Of a DNA stretch of 64,000 nt, positions 52,231 through 60,704 are shown piece after piece. Every line of letters starts with the position of its first letter. Positions within the stretch are counted from its first letter, which is position 1. The position numbers and the translations under genes are program-made. This stretch comes from Methylobacterium sp. 2A (GTDB taxonomy: Bacteria > Pseudomonadota > Alphaproteobacteria > Rhizobiales > Beijerinckiaceae): contig NZ_VUOK01000003.1 in the NCBI RefSeq assembly GCF_009806555.1, forward strand, positions 496,001 through 560,000. Reading direction: 5' to 3'. Under the pieces are notes generated by a model. The model ran no database searches. It saw nothing but the letters and a program-made list of their open reading frames with translations, and was not told the origin of the DNA.

Positions 52231-52755
52231 CTAGACCGAGCTGTCGTGAGTCCCGGCGCGGACGGCCTCGACCGGGCCGGAGACGCGCTCGGAAAATCCT
52301 GCTTCCAAGTCCAGCCACAGCAAGCGCGCCGGATCGACCGGCCCCGGCAGGATCAGCCGTCCGGGCGGGACCGGGCTGAAGCCGAAGCGGCTGTAATAGG
52401 GCGCGTCGCCCACGAGGATCACCAGCCCTTCCCCGGCGTCCCGCGCCGCCGCGATCGCCGCGCGGGTGAGGGTGCCGCCGATGCCGCGGCCTTCGAAACT
52501 CGGATCGACCGCGAGCGGCCCCAGCATCACGAAGCGCGTCGCGCCGGTGCGGACCGGGCCCATCCGCACCGAACCGACCAGGAAGCTGCCGACCCAGGCG
52601 GTGACGCCGAGATCCATCCGCTCGGCCGCACCCTCGCGCAGGCGATAGGCGGTGCGGGCGAAGCGGCCGGGGCCGAAGGCCCGGGCCTGGAGGCGCGCGA
52701 TGGCGGGGGTGTCCTCCGGCCGCTCCGGCCGGATGACGAGGGACAGGACGGTCAC
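52231..52755 (-). CDS. GNAT-family N-acetyltransferase (YhbS-like)
   Basis: A 174-residue protein starting at a GTG (52755). [24 protein letters not shown] opens it, and the acetyl-CoA motif is [27 protein letters not shown], followed by [21 protein letters not shown], the COG3153 (YhbS) pattern. Acceptor unknown. Divergent from the marR-like gene; the palindrome at 52818 lies between them and could regulate both. Confidence 0.82.
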   Translation of the reverse strand: MTVLSLVIRPERPEDTPAIARLQARAFGPGRFARTAYRLREGAAERMDLGVTAWVGSFLVGSVRMGPVRTGATRFVMLGPLAVDPSFEGRGIGGTLTRAAIAAARDAGEGLVILVGDAPYYSRFGFSPVPPGRLILPGPVDPARLLWLDLEAGFSERVSGPVEAVRAGTHDSSV

Positions 52756-52817
52756 AGGACGCTCGCGGATCGGACGGAGCCGCGTAGCAGCGCCGGGCCG
52801 GACCCGCAAACGGCATT

Positions 52818-52842
52818 TTGACAACGAATTGTCAATTTGACA
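52818..52842 (+). promoter_or_regulatory. Candidate MarR operator/promoter
   Basis: TTGACAA and TTGTCAA (52818-52824, 52829-52835) form a perfect 7-base palindrome with a 4-base centre, overlapping two TTGACA hexamers (52818, 52837) usable as -35 boxes. It is 34 bases upstream of the MarR start, the usual place for an autoregulatory MarR site. Confidence 0.6.
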
Positions 52843-52875
52843 GTATGCTGCGAAAGTGCTACGCGTTCGGCCAAG

Positions 52876-53442
52876 ATGTCGAGCCGATCCAAAGAACCTG
52901 AATGCGTGTGCCGCCCGCGCGACGTCCTGACGGCTCTGATCCTCGACGTCTTCCGGTTGAACGGCGCGCTGCTGGCGGCCGGGGACGGCCTTGTGGCGGA
53001 TCTCGGGCTCACCAGCGCGCGCTGGCAGGTGCTCGGCGCGATCGCGCTGGCCCCCGTGCCGCTGCCGGTGGCGCATCTCGCGCGCACCATGGGCCTGACC
53101 CGGCAGGCCGTGCAGCGCTCCGTGGGCGAGATGGCGGCGGATGGCCTCGTTCGCCTCGCGCCCAATCCCCATCACCGGCGCGCCATGCTGGTCACCATGA
53201 CCGCGGCAGGCGAGGCCGCCTACCGCGCCGCGCACGCGCGCCAGCAGCGTTGGGCCGAGGCCCTGGCCGACGGGCTTTCCGCCGAGGCTGTCACGGCGGC
53301 GGGCGATCTCCTGCGCACCCTGCGGGGCCGGCTCGACAGCGCCACCGATCCCGTCACGCCCCATCCACTGGAGGAGGACCACCATGCCGACATTCATCGA
53401 GACCGATCGCGCCGTCGCGCTGGCGGATCAACTGAGGGATGA
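52876..53442 (+). CDS. MarR-family transcriptional regulator
   Basis: About 188 residues from the ATG at 52876. The winged-helix domain is visible: LGLTSARWQVLGAIALAPVPLPVAHLARTMGLTRQAVQRSVGEMAADGLV, then the wing NPHHRRAMLVTMTAAGE. The C-terminal dimerisation helices follow. The last 20 residues are read through the start of the next gene (59-base overlap) and are basic and probably dispensable. It likely represses itself and the adjacent monooxygenase through the TTGACAA palindrome. Confidence 0.85.
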   Translation: MSSRSKEPECVCRPRDVLTALILDVFRLNGALLAAGDGLVADLGLTSARWQVLGAIALAPVPLPVAHLARTMGLTRQAVQRSVGEMAADGLVRLAPNPHHRRAMLVTMTAAGEAAYRAAHARQQRWAEALADGLSAEAVTAAGDLLRTLRGRLDSATDPVTPHPLEEDHHADIHRDRSRRRAGGSTEG

Positions 53443-53755
53443 GGGCGACGGCCCGGTCGTCCTCGTCAACACGTTCGTGGTGCCGCCCGAAGGAGCCGAC
53501 AAGCTCCTGGCCGCGTGGCAGGTGGACGCCGCCTTCATGAAGCGTCAGCCCGGCTTCATCACGACCCAGCTCCATCGGGGGATCGCCGGCAGCGGCGCGT
53601 TCCTGAACTACGCTGTCTGGGAATCGGTCGCGCATTTCAGGGCCGCCTTCACCAACCCCGAATTCCAGGGGCGGCTCACGGCCTATCCCGAGGGCACGAC
53701 CGTCAGCCCGCACCTGTTCCGGCCGATCGCCGTACCGGGTATCTGCGTGGCGTGA
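53384..53755 (+). CDS. Antibiotic biosynthesis monooxygenase (ABM) domain protein
   Basis: A 123-residue ferredoxin-like dimeric alpha-beta barrel protein. VVLVNTFVVPPEGADKLLAAWQVDAAFMKRQPGFITTQLHRG and FLNYAVWESVAHFRAAF are typical of ABM domains, which oxidise quinone-like or haem substrates without cofactor, or act as dimeric stress proteins. It overlaps the marR-like gene and so forms an operon with it; an oxidant- or aromatic-responsive unit is plausible but inferred. GGAGGA precedes the ATG. Confidence 0.82.
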   Translation: MPTFIETDRAVALADQLRDEGDGPVVLVNTFVVPPEGADKLLAAWQVDAAFMKRQPGFITTQLHRGIAGSGAFLNYAVWESVAHFRAAFTNPEFQGRLTAYPEGTTVSPHLFRPIAVPGICVA

Positions 53756-53770
53756 GCCTGCCGGGCGACC

Positions 53771-54967
53771 CTACTCGGCGGCGGCCAGCGCGGGCCGGTC
53801 GCCGCCCTGCGTCAGCTTGAGGAAGCCGATCGCCGCCAGCCAGATCACCGCGCCACACGCCGCGGCGCAGCCCAGCACCAGCCCGAATCCGCCGCGATCG
53901 TGCAGCAGCGCGATGGCCGGCACCACGAAGCCGCTTGCCGTGAAGCCCACGAAGTAGCGCACGCTGTAGGCCCGGGCCCGATAGGCCGGGGGCACGTAGC
54001 GGGCGATCATCGCGTCGTTGATCACCACCTGCCCGTAGATCGCCGTCATGGCGATCACGAGCCCGGCGAGCAGCGGCAGGCCGCTGGAGACGGCCGCGAT
54101 CCCCAGCCCCAGCGGCTGCAGCACCGAGAGCGCCACGAACAGCGTCGGCAGGCTGTAGCGGTCGATCAGGCGGCCCATCGCGAGCTGCATCAGCGCGCCG
54201 AACAGGAACACCACCGTAGCCAGCGACCCGGTGAGCGCCAGCGGCAGGGCTTGGCCGACGCCCTCGTCGATCACCTTGGGCAGGCTGATCGTCGTCAGGT
54301 TGAAGGTCAGGCCGCCCGCGAAGATCGCCAGGGCGAACATCGCCATCAGGGCCCAGGGTCGCGTGACGGGGATCACCGCCGCGCCGCCGGCCTTCTTGCC
54401 GCTGCCCTCGCCGTCGCCCGGGACCAGCGCCAGGAAGGCCGCGCCGCAGGCGAGGCAGATCAGGCCCGGCACCACGAAGGCCGCACGCCAGCTGATCGCG
54501 GCGGCGAGCAGCGCCGTGACGCCGGAGGCCGAGGCCGCGCCGAAATTCCCCCAGACGCCGTTGATGCCGAGATCGCGCCCGAGCCGCCGGGCATGGGTCA
54601 CCAGCATCGCAGAGCCGACCGGGTGGTAGATCGCCGAGGCGAGCCCGAGGACGCACAGCCAGAGGGCGAAGGCGAGCGGCGTCGAGGCGGTGGCGACGCC
54701 CAGGCACGCGAGCCCGTAGCCGAAGAAGAACACCGCCAGCATGTTGCGCCGTCCGAACCGGTCGGCGAGCGATCCCATCGGCAGGGAGCACAGGCCGAAG
54801 GCCACGAAGGCGCCGGTGGCGAGCCCGATCAGCTCGCCGTAGCCCAGGCCGGTCTGAGCGGCGATGGCGATGACGGCGGTCGGGTAGATCAGCAGCACGA
54901 AGTGATCGAGCGCGTGCGCGACGTTGACGAAGCGCAGGGTGCGGCGGGACAGGGTGTCCGAATCCAT
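53771..54967 (-). CDS. MFS transporter
   Basis: A 398-residue, 12-helix inner-membrane transporter. Motif A-like GSLADRFGRRNMLAVFFFGYG lies after helix 2, and FVNVAHALDHFVLLIYPTAVIAIA is a characteristic opening of the sialate/fosmidomycin-resistance-like MFS branch. A second motif-A-like MGRLIDRYSLPTLF is in the second half. Substrate unknown. Divergent from an AraC-type gene (62-base gap), which probably controls it. Confidence 0.85.
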   Translation of the reverse strand: MDSDTLSRRTLRFVNVAHALDHFVLLIYPTAVIAIAAQTGLGYGELIGLATGAFVAFGLCSLPMGSLADRFGRRNMLAVFFFGYGLACLGVATASTPLAFALWLCVLGLASAIYHPVGSAMLVTHARRLGRDLGINGVWGNFGAASASGVTALLAAAISWRAAFVVPGLICLACGAAFLALVPGDGEGSGKKAGGAAVIPVTRPWALMAMFALAIFAGGLTFNLTTISLPKVIDEGVGQALPLALTGSLATVVFLFGALMQLAMGRLIDRYSLPTLFVALSVLQPLGLGIAAVSSGLPLLAGLVIAMTAIYGQVVINDAMIARYVPPAYRARAYSVRYFVGFTASGFVVPAIALLHDRGGFGLVLGCAAACGAVIWLAAIGFLKLTQGGDRPALAAAE

Positions 54968-55029
54968 CGCGGCGTATCCTCCGGGAGCGGACCCTGATAG
55001 CCTGACCCGATGGAGGTGTCGGGCCGGAT

Positions 55030-55827
55030 ATGCATGCGAACGGGCCATTTCTGACGCCGGCTGGGCGATCCACGGATGCCGCCGACTATCAGGACGTGCC
55101 CCGCGCCGTCGCGGTGATGCCCAAGGCCTACGCGGCCGGGATGATGCTCGACCGGCACTTCCACCCGCGGGCGCAGCTTCTCTACGCCACCGCCGGGCTG
55201 ATGATGGCCTCGGCGGAGGACGGCACCTGGGTCGTGCCCGAGGGCCACGCCCTCTGGATCCCGCCGCGCCTCCCCCATGCGGTGGCGACACACGGCGCGG
55301 TGGCGATGTGCTCGGCCTATCTCGATCCCGCCGCGGTTGCGGGCTTCCCGGCGGGGTGCCGGGTGATCGCGGTGTCGCGGCTGCTCGCGGCAGCCCTGAC
55401 GGCGCTGGCGGAGGAGCCGGTGCTCTACGCCGAGGAGGGCCGCGGCGGACACCTCGCGGCCCTGGTGCTCGACGAGATCGGCCGCGCGCCTGCGACGCCG
55501 CTCACGCTGCCGCTGCCGCGGGACCCGCGCCTGCGCCGGGTCTGCCTCGGATTGATCGAGGATCCGGCTTCGGAGGACGATCTCGACGCCTGGGCCGACC
55601 GGGCCGGGGCGAGCCGGCGCACGCTGACCCGGGGCTTTCGCGCGGAGACGGGCCTGAGCTTCGGCGACTGGCGGGCGCGGGCGCGGGTGATCCGGGCGCT
55701 GGCGCTCACGGCCGAGGGTATCCCGCCGCGGGCGGTGGCGGCGGCGGTGGGCTATCGCAGTGCCCAGGCGCTGCGCTTGACGATGGGACGGGTGTTGAAG
55801 ACCCATCCTCCGAGCTCCGTGTCCTGA
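55030..55827 (+). CDS. AraC-family regulator
   Basis: A 265-residue protein. The N-terminal cupin (about 40-100: HFHPRAQLLYATAGLM, VVPEGHALWIPPRLPHAV) binds an effector; two C-terminal HTH motifs occupy residues about 180-260 (DLDAWADRAGASRRTLTRGFRAETGLSFGDWR, and PPRAVAAAVGYRSAQALRLTMGRVL). It is of the NimR/YdeC type, usually controlling a divergent efflux gene, here the MFS transporter at 53771-54967. Confidence 0.86.
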   Translation: MHANGPFLTPAGRSTDAADYQDVPRAVAVMPKAYAAGMMLDRHFHPRAQLLYATAGLMMASAEDGTWVVPEGHALWIPPRLPHAVATHGAVAMCSAYLDPAAVAGFPAGCRVIAVSRLLAAALTALAEEPVLYAEEGRGGHLAALVLDEIGRAPATPLTLPLPRDPRLRRVCLGLIEDPASEDDLDAWADRAGASRRTLTRGFRAETGLSFGDWRARARVIRALALTAEGIPPRAVAAAVGYRSAQALRLTMGRVLKTHPPSSVS

Positions 55828-55873
55828 TCGGGAAGGGCTCTCGTGTCTGCGCCGGGCTCGGCCCGCCAGACGA

Positions 55874-57328
55874 TCACTGCGCCGCCGCGACGGACCGGGC
55901 CAGATCGACGGCCTGGTTGCGGATATCCGGCACGGCCGTGCATTCCCAGTATGTGCCGCGGAGCAGTGGGCCCAGCGTCCAGAGGCGCGCTGGGGTTTCG
56001 GCGGTGCCCATCACCGTCAGATCGGGATGCACGGCGAGGCCGAGGCCGAACGGGCCGGCTTGCACGAGGCCGCGATCGATCAGGTTGCGCAGGAGCGGGT
56101 CGGTCGTGTCGGCGACACGACCGACGCCGCGAACATCGAGGATGAGCTGCACGGCGAGGGTTTCGAGTTCGGATGCCCCCCGCGGTCGGTATGTCACGCG
56201 CGCTTCACCGGCCTGATCCTCGATCGCCACCAGCTTGCCGGCCCGCACCTGCAGCGAGCCGGCTTCGATCTCGCCGGCGATGGCCGCCCCCACGGGCGGT
56301 GCGGCGCGGTGCCGATGCGTGTCCCAGAACGGTCGGAGATGGCGCAGGAAGCGGGCCTTGTCGGCCGGCGGCAATCCGAGCCAGAGGGCGTCCGTGACCG
56401 GCCGCAGGGCGTCGATCACCCCATGCCAGCCGATGCCGGCTTCCGCCGCGGCGGCGACCTCGCGACGAATCCGGACCAGAAGCCGGGTGAGCGAGCGGGT
56501 TTCGGCGGCTGTGAAGTCCGGACGCGGCCAGGGATCGGCGCGTTGGTGTTCGGCCGGGATCTGACCGCGCCGCGAGAGCGCGATGATCCGTCCGGAAAAG
56601 CCGTGGCGCCGAAGACTGATCACCGCGTCGACCATGCTCAGGCCGGTGCCGATGATGAGAACCGGGTGATCCGGATGCAGCCGTCCGTATTGCTCCGGAC
56701 GCCACGGATCGACACGGAAGCGGCTCGGCGGTTCCTGGGGCGGGGCGAGGTTGCCCATTGCCAGCACCGCACCCGCAACTTCGACGCGTAGGCCGCCCTC
56801 GGCAATCAGGACCAGATGGTTCCCATCCGGCACGATGTCGATGATCGTGTCGTTGATCAGATGCAGGCGCGGCATCGTACCGCCCGTCATCGCTTCGGTC
56901 AGAAGTCCCGCCAGGTAATCGCCGTAGAGCCCGCGCGCCGCGAAGGTCCCGGCAGGGGTTCGCCAGATGCCGTCACCTCCATGACCGATCGCAGGGCTGC
57001 CGGTACCGGCTTCCGCCCCACCCGCGGCGATCTCCGACAGCCAATCCTCGAAATGAGATGGCCGGTCGGGATAGGCGCTCATGTTGGCGGCGCGCACGTT
57101 GAGCAGATGGTCGGGGTTCCCGGTGGCGTAGGCACGACCACCCCCGAAACGCTCCGCCCGTTCACACAACAGAACCGGTTGGCGCCGCGGCAAACGGGCG
57201 AGCAACTGGATCGCCGCCATCGTGCCGCTGAAGCCCGCTCCGATGACGGCGATCGGACGATGACGCAGTTCTGATTTCGTCGTTTCGTCCTGGTCCAACA
57301 TCGACGATGAGCCCGCGCCAGAGGACAT
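55874..57328 (-). CDS. FAD/NAD(P)-binding protein
   Basis: About 484 residues from the ATG at 57328 (57301 is an alternative). The N-terminal Rossmann motif is IAVIGAGFSGTMAAIQLLARL; GNPDHLLNVRAANMSAYPDRPSHFEDWL is a strong signature of the NAD_binding_9 group (PF13454), and VLIIGTGLSMVDAVISLRRHGF is the second nucleotide site. Family members are uncharacterised oxidoreductases, some linked to siderophore or amino-acid hydroxylation. It has no clear partner: 150 AT-richer bases separate it from the yejB-like gene. Confidence 0.82.
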   Translation of the reverse strand: MSSGAGSSSMLDQDETTKSELRHRPIAVIGAGFSGTMAAIQLLARLPRRQPVLLCERAERFGGGRAYATGNPDHLLNVRAANMSAYPDRPSHFEDWLSEIAAGGAEAGTGSPAIGHGGDGIWRTPAGTFAARGLYGDYLAGLLTEAMTGGTMPRLHLINDTIIDIVPDGNHLVLIAEGGLRVEVAGAVLAMGNLAPPQEPPSRFRVDPWRPEQYGRLHPDHPVLIIGTGLSMVDAVISLRRHGFSGRIIALSRRGQIPAEHQRADPWPRPDFTAAETRSLTRLLVRIRREVAAAAEAGIGWHGVIDALRPVTDALWLGLPPADKARFLRHLRPFWDTHRHRAAPPVGAAIAGEIEAGSLQVRAGKLVAIEDQAGEARVTYRPRGASELETLAVQLILDVRGVGRVADTTDPLLRNLIDRGLVQAGPFGLGLAVHPDLTVMGTAETPARLWTLGPLLRGTYWECTAVPDIRNQAVDLARSVAAAQ

Positions 57329-57524
57329 CGCCTCGGCCCGGGCACCTTCAGGTGCGGCCAGGGCCAAGGCGGCCTTGTTTTTGCCAGCAAAGGCAATCGG
57401 TGTCAGCCATGTAAGACCTGTTCAAGGCGCGGGAAGCGAAGCTGATTTCCTAAACGATGCGTTCCGGAGGGAAATCTTCTGCCGATTGTAGGTTCTTATT
57501 TTGCGGGGATGACCGGAAACATCT

Positions 57525-58631
57525 TTATGTTGCGCGCGCCGAAAAGTCGATCCGAGGATCAATCCAGACGTAGATCAGGTCCGAGAGCAGGTTCACCGCG
57601 AGCCCGAGCAGGGAAAAGATGTAGAGGGTCGCGAACACCACCGGGTAGTCTCGGCCCACGATCGCTCGGAACGACAGCTCCCCGAGCCCGTCGAGGGAAA
57701 AGATCGTCTCGATCAACAGGGAGCCGGTGAAGAAGGCCGAGATGAAGGCCCCCGGAAAGCCCGCGATCACGATCAGCATCGCGTTGCGGAACACGTGGCC
57801 GTAGAGCACGCGGCGCTCGGACAGGCCCTTCATCCGCGCGGTCAGCACGTATTGCTTGCGGATCTCGTCGAGGAACGAGTTCTTGGTGAGCAGGGTCGAG
57901 GTCGCGAAGGCGCCGATCACCAGGGCGGTCAGCGGCAGCACCATGTGCCACGCGTAATCGGTCACCTTGTGCCACGTCGAAAAACTCTCCCAGCCCTCGC
58001 TGGTCAGGCCGCGCAGCGGGAACCATTGGTAGAACGAGCCGCCCGCGAACAGGATGATCAGCATCAGGCCGAACATGAAGCCCGGGATCGCGTAGCCGAT
58101 GATCACCACGAAGGAGGTCCAGCGGTCGAAGCGCTCGCCGTCCGTCACGGCCTTGCGGATGCCGAGCGGGATCGAGATCGCGTAGGACAGGAGCGTCATC
58201 CAGAGACCCAGCGAGATCGAGACCGGCAGGCGCTCCTGGATCAGCTGGATCACCGTCACGTCGCGAAAATAGCTGCGGCCGAAATCGAAGCGGGCGTAGT
58301 CCCAGAGCATCTTGGCGAAGCGCTCCGGGGCCGGCTTGTCGAAGCCGAACTGCTTCTCCAGCTTGGCGATGAATTCTGGGCTGAGGCCCTGCGCGCCGCG
58401 ATAGCGGGAACTCGCCTCGCCGCCGCCACCGGAGGGGCGTGCGCCGCCGCCGAGATCGCCGGAGCCGCCGGTCACGCGTGAGAGCGCGCCGTCGCGCTGG
58501 CCCTGGAGCTGCGACAGCACCCGTTCCACCGGACCGCCGGGGGCGAATTGCACGATCGTGAAGGTGATCAGCATGATCCCGAACAGGGTCGGGATCATCA
58601 GGCCGATGCGGCGCAGGATGTAGGCGAGCAT
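57525..58631 (-). CDS. yejB: Peptide ABC transporter permease (YejB-like)
   Basis: A 368-residue inner-membrane permease. MLAYILRRIGLMIPTLFGIMLITFTIVQFAPGGPVERVLSQLQ is the typical N-terminus, and the periplasmic insert (about 45-85, Gly/Ser-rich) is the longer YejB form. The ABC-permease EAA loop is in EIRKQYVLTARMKGLSERRVLYGHVFRNA. YejABEF imports microcin C-like peptides and other oligopeptides. yejE and yejF should follow it but are not present; the next gene is unrelated. Confidence 0.88.
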   Translation of the reverse strand: MLAYILRRIGLMIPTLFGIMLITFTIVQFAPGGPVERVLSQLQGQRDGALSRVTGGSGDLGGGARPSGGGGEASSRYRGAQGLSPEFIAKLEKQFGFDKPAPERFAKMLWDYARFDFGRSYFRDVTVIQLIQERLPVSISLGLWMTLLSYAISIPLGIRKAVTDGERFDRWTSFVVIIGYAIPGFMFGLMLIILFAGGSFYQWFPLRGLTSEGWESFSTWHKVTDYAWHMVLPLTALVIGAFATSTLLTKNSFLDEIRKQYVLTARMKGLSERRVLYGHVFRNAMLIVIAGFPGAFISAFFTGSLLIETIFSLDGLGELSFRAIVGRDYPVVFATLYIFSLLGLAVNLLSDLIYVWIDPRIDFSARAT

Positions 58632-58660
58632 GGTCTCTCAGAGGCTGACGAAATGAGGCT

Positions 58661-58798
58661 TCCCATCCACGACCTCATCCTGAGGTGCCGAAGCGGAGCG
58701 GAGGCCTCGAAGGAGGGATCCAGAGATCGCCGAGGCATCTGGAGGGCTCCTTCGAGGCCCGCTGACGCGGGCACCTCAGGATGAGGTCGCGGGTGGGA
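58661..58798. repeat. Dispersed palindrome between yejB and the second binding-protein gene
   Basis: Arms at 58661-58689 (CCTCATCCTGAGGTGC core) and 58771-58798 (GCACCTCAGGATGAGG) flank GGCCTCGAAGGAGGG ... CTCCTTCGAGGCC, making a nested hairpin of about 138 bases. This CATCCTGAGG type of element is common in intergenic DNA of Rhizobiales. Confidence 0.8.
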
Positions 58799-58850
58799 GA
58801 GTCGGTGTTTCCAAACGTCCTCGGACGCGATCGTGCAGAGGGACAAGATT

Positions 58851-60704
58851 TCACTCCCGCCCGATCCGCCTCGCCTTCTCTGCGTCGAACCACCAGGTTC
58901 CCGGCGCGCCGAGGTCGTATTTCGGCGGGGTCGCCGGGCGGCCGTAGACGTCCCACAGGGCGAGGCGGTGGGTCGAGGCGTACCACATCGGCACCCAGTA
59001 GCGCCCGGCGCGCAGCACCCGGTCGAGGGCCCGGCACGCGGTGGTCAGATCCGCCCGGGATTTTGCGTCCGCGATGGCGGTGAGCAGCGCGTCGATGGCG
59101 GGATCCGCGATGCCCGACAGGTTGTTCGAGCCCGTCGTCCCGGCAGCCCGTGAGCCGTAGGTCTCGCGCAGCTCCGCGCCCGGCGTCAGACCGCTGCTGT
59201 AGCGGCGCGGCGTGACGTCGAAGTCGAAATCCTTGAGGCGCGTCTGATACTGCGCGGGATCGACCATGCGCAGGCTCGCCTTGATGCCGAGCAGCCCGAG
59301 ATTGCGGATGAACGGCTGCGTCACCGCCTCGAACACCGGCTCGTCGTCCAGGAATTCGATCGTCAGCGGCCGCCCGCCGGGCAGGACGAGGCTGCCGCCG
59401 GAGCGCGTGCAGCCGGCCTCGCGCAGCAGCGCGTCGGCCCGCTTGAGCAGCGCCCGGTCCTGGCCGGACCCGTCCGAGACCGGCGGCGTCCAGGCCTCGC
59501 CGAACACCTCCGGCGGCAGATCCTTCAGGGGCTCCAGCAGGGTGAGTTCCTCGGCCGAGGGTTTTCCCGTCGCCTTGAGGTCCGAATTCTCGAAGAACGA
59601 GGCCGTGCGGGTATAGGCGCCGTACATCAGGTTCCGGTTCGACCATTCGAAGTCGAAGCACAGCCCGATCGCCTCGCGCACCCGGGGGTCGCGAAAGGCT
59701 TCGCGGCGCGTGTTGATCCACCAGCCCTGCGTGCCGCTCGGCCGCGCATCCGGCACGGTCTCGCGGACAACGCGGCCTTCGGTGAGAGCCGGGAAATCGT
59801 AGCCGGTGGCCCAGACCCGGGCGGTGAATTCCTCCCGGAACGTGAACGCCCCGCTCTTGAACGCTTCGAACGCCACGGTGCGATCGCGGAAATACTCGTA
59901 CCGGATCGCGTCGAAATTGTTCTGGCCGATAGTCACGGGTAGGTCGGCCGCCCAGTAATCCGGCACCCGCTCCAGGGCGATGGAGCGGCCGACATCGACC
60001 GTGCCGACCCGGTAGGGGCCGGAGCCGAGGGGCGGCTCCAGGGTCGAGGCCTCGAAGTCGCGGGTGCCGTAATAGGCCGCGGAGAAGATCGGCAGCTGCG
60101 CCACGAACAGCGGCAGGTCCCGGGCGCGGCCGGGCGCGAAGGTCACGACGAGCCGCTCGTCGCCCTCGGCCCGGGCGTCCGTCATCGGGCGGATCACCTC
60201 GGCGATCTCCGGGTGGCCCTTGTCGCGCAGGAGCTTGAGGCTGAAGGCGGCGTCCCGGGCGGTGAGGCGCGCGCCGTCATGGAACCGGGCCTGCGGGCGC
60301 AGGAGGAACGTGTAGGTCAGACCGTCCGGGCTCACCGTGACGGCGCGTGCCACCAGACCGTAGACCGCGTCCGGCTCGTCGAGGGCGCGGACCATCAGGC
60401 TGTCGAAGGTCAGGGTCATGCCGGCCGCGCCTTCGCCGCGCAGCACGTAGATGTTGAGCGTGTTGAAGGTGTTGAACGCCTGGTTGCCGGTCGTGTCGGA
60501 CAGCGTCGCCGAGAAACGCCCGCCGCGCGGCGCGATCGGGTTCACGTAGTCGAAATGCGCGAAGGTCGGCGGGTATTTCAGTTCGCCGAAACTGGAGAGG
60601 CCGTGGCGCTCCCCGTCCTCGGCCTTCGCCGGCCGGAAAGCCGCGAGGGCGGCGCTGCCGAGGACGATCCCGCGCCGGGTCGGCCGCCAGAGGGCGCCCG
60701 TCAA
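58851..60704 (-). CDS. Extracellular solute-binding protein, YejA-like, copy 2
   Basis: About 617 residues. The start is inferred to be TTG at 60704, overlapping the stop of the upstream binding protein by four bases (TTGA); no ATG lies at a suitable place. A short RR-containing signal (PTRRGIVLGSAALAAF) follows. The family 5 solute-binding fold is clear: HGLSSFGELKYPPTFAHFDYVNP, GLTYTFLLRPQARFHDGARLTARD, LEPPLGSGPYRVG..VPDYWAADLPV. It differs from copy 1 in most positions, so it probably binds a different peptide. Second gene of the operon. Confidence 0.85.
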   Translation of the reverse strand: MTGALWRPTRRGIVLGSAALAAFRPAKAEDGERHGLSSFGELKYPPTFAHFDYVNPIAPRGGRFSATLSDTTGNQAFNTFNTLNIYVLRGEGAAGMTLTFDSLMVRALDEPDAVYGLVARAVTVSPDGLTYTFLLRPQARFHDGARLTARDAAFSLKLLRDKGHPEIAEVIRPMTDARAEGDERLVVTFAPGRARDLPLFVAQLPIFSAAYYGTRDFEASTLEPPLGSGPYRVGTVDVGRSIALERVPDYWAADLPVTIGQNNFDAIRYEYFRDRTVAFEAFKSGAFTFREEFTARVWATGYDFPALTEGRVVRETVPDARPSGTQGWWINTRREAFRDPRVREAIGLCFDFEWSNRNLMYGAYTRTASFFENSDLKATGKPSAEELTLLEPLKDLPPEVFGEAWTPPVSDGSGQDRALLKRADALLREAGCTRSGGSLVLPGGRPLTIEFLDDEPVFEAVTQPFIRNLGLLGIKASLRMVDPAQYQTRLKDFDFDVTPRRYSSGLTPGAELRETYGSRAAGTTGSNNLSGIADPAIDALLTAIADAKSRADLTTACRALDRVLRAGRYWVPMWYASTHRLALWDVYGRPATPPKYDLGAPGTWWFDAEKARRIGRE

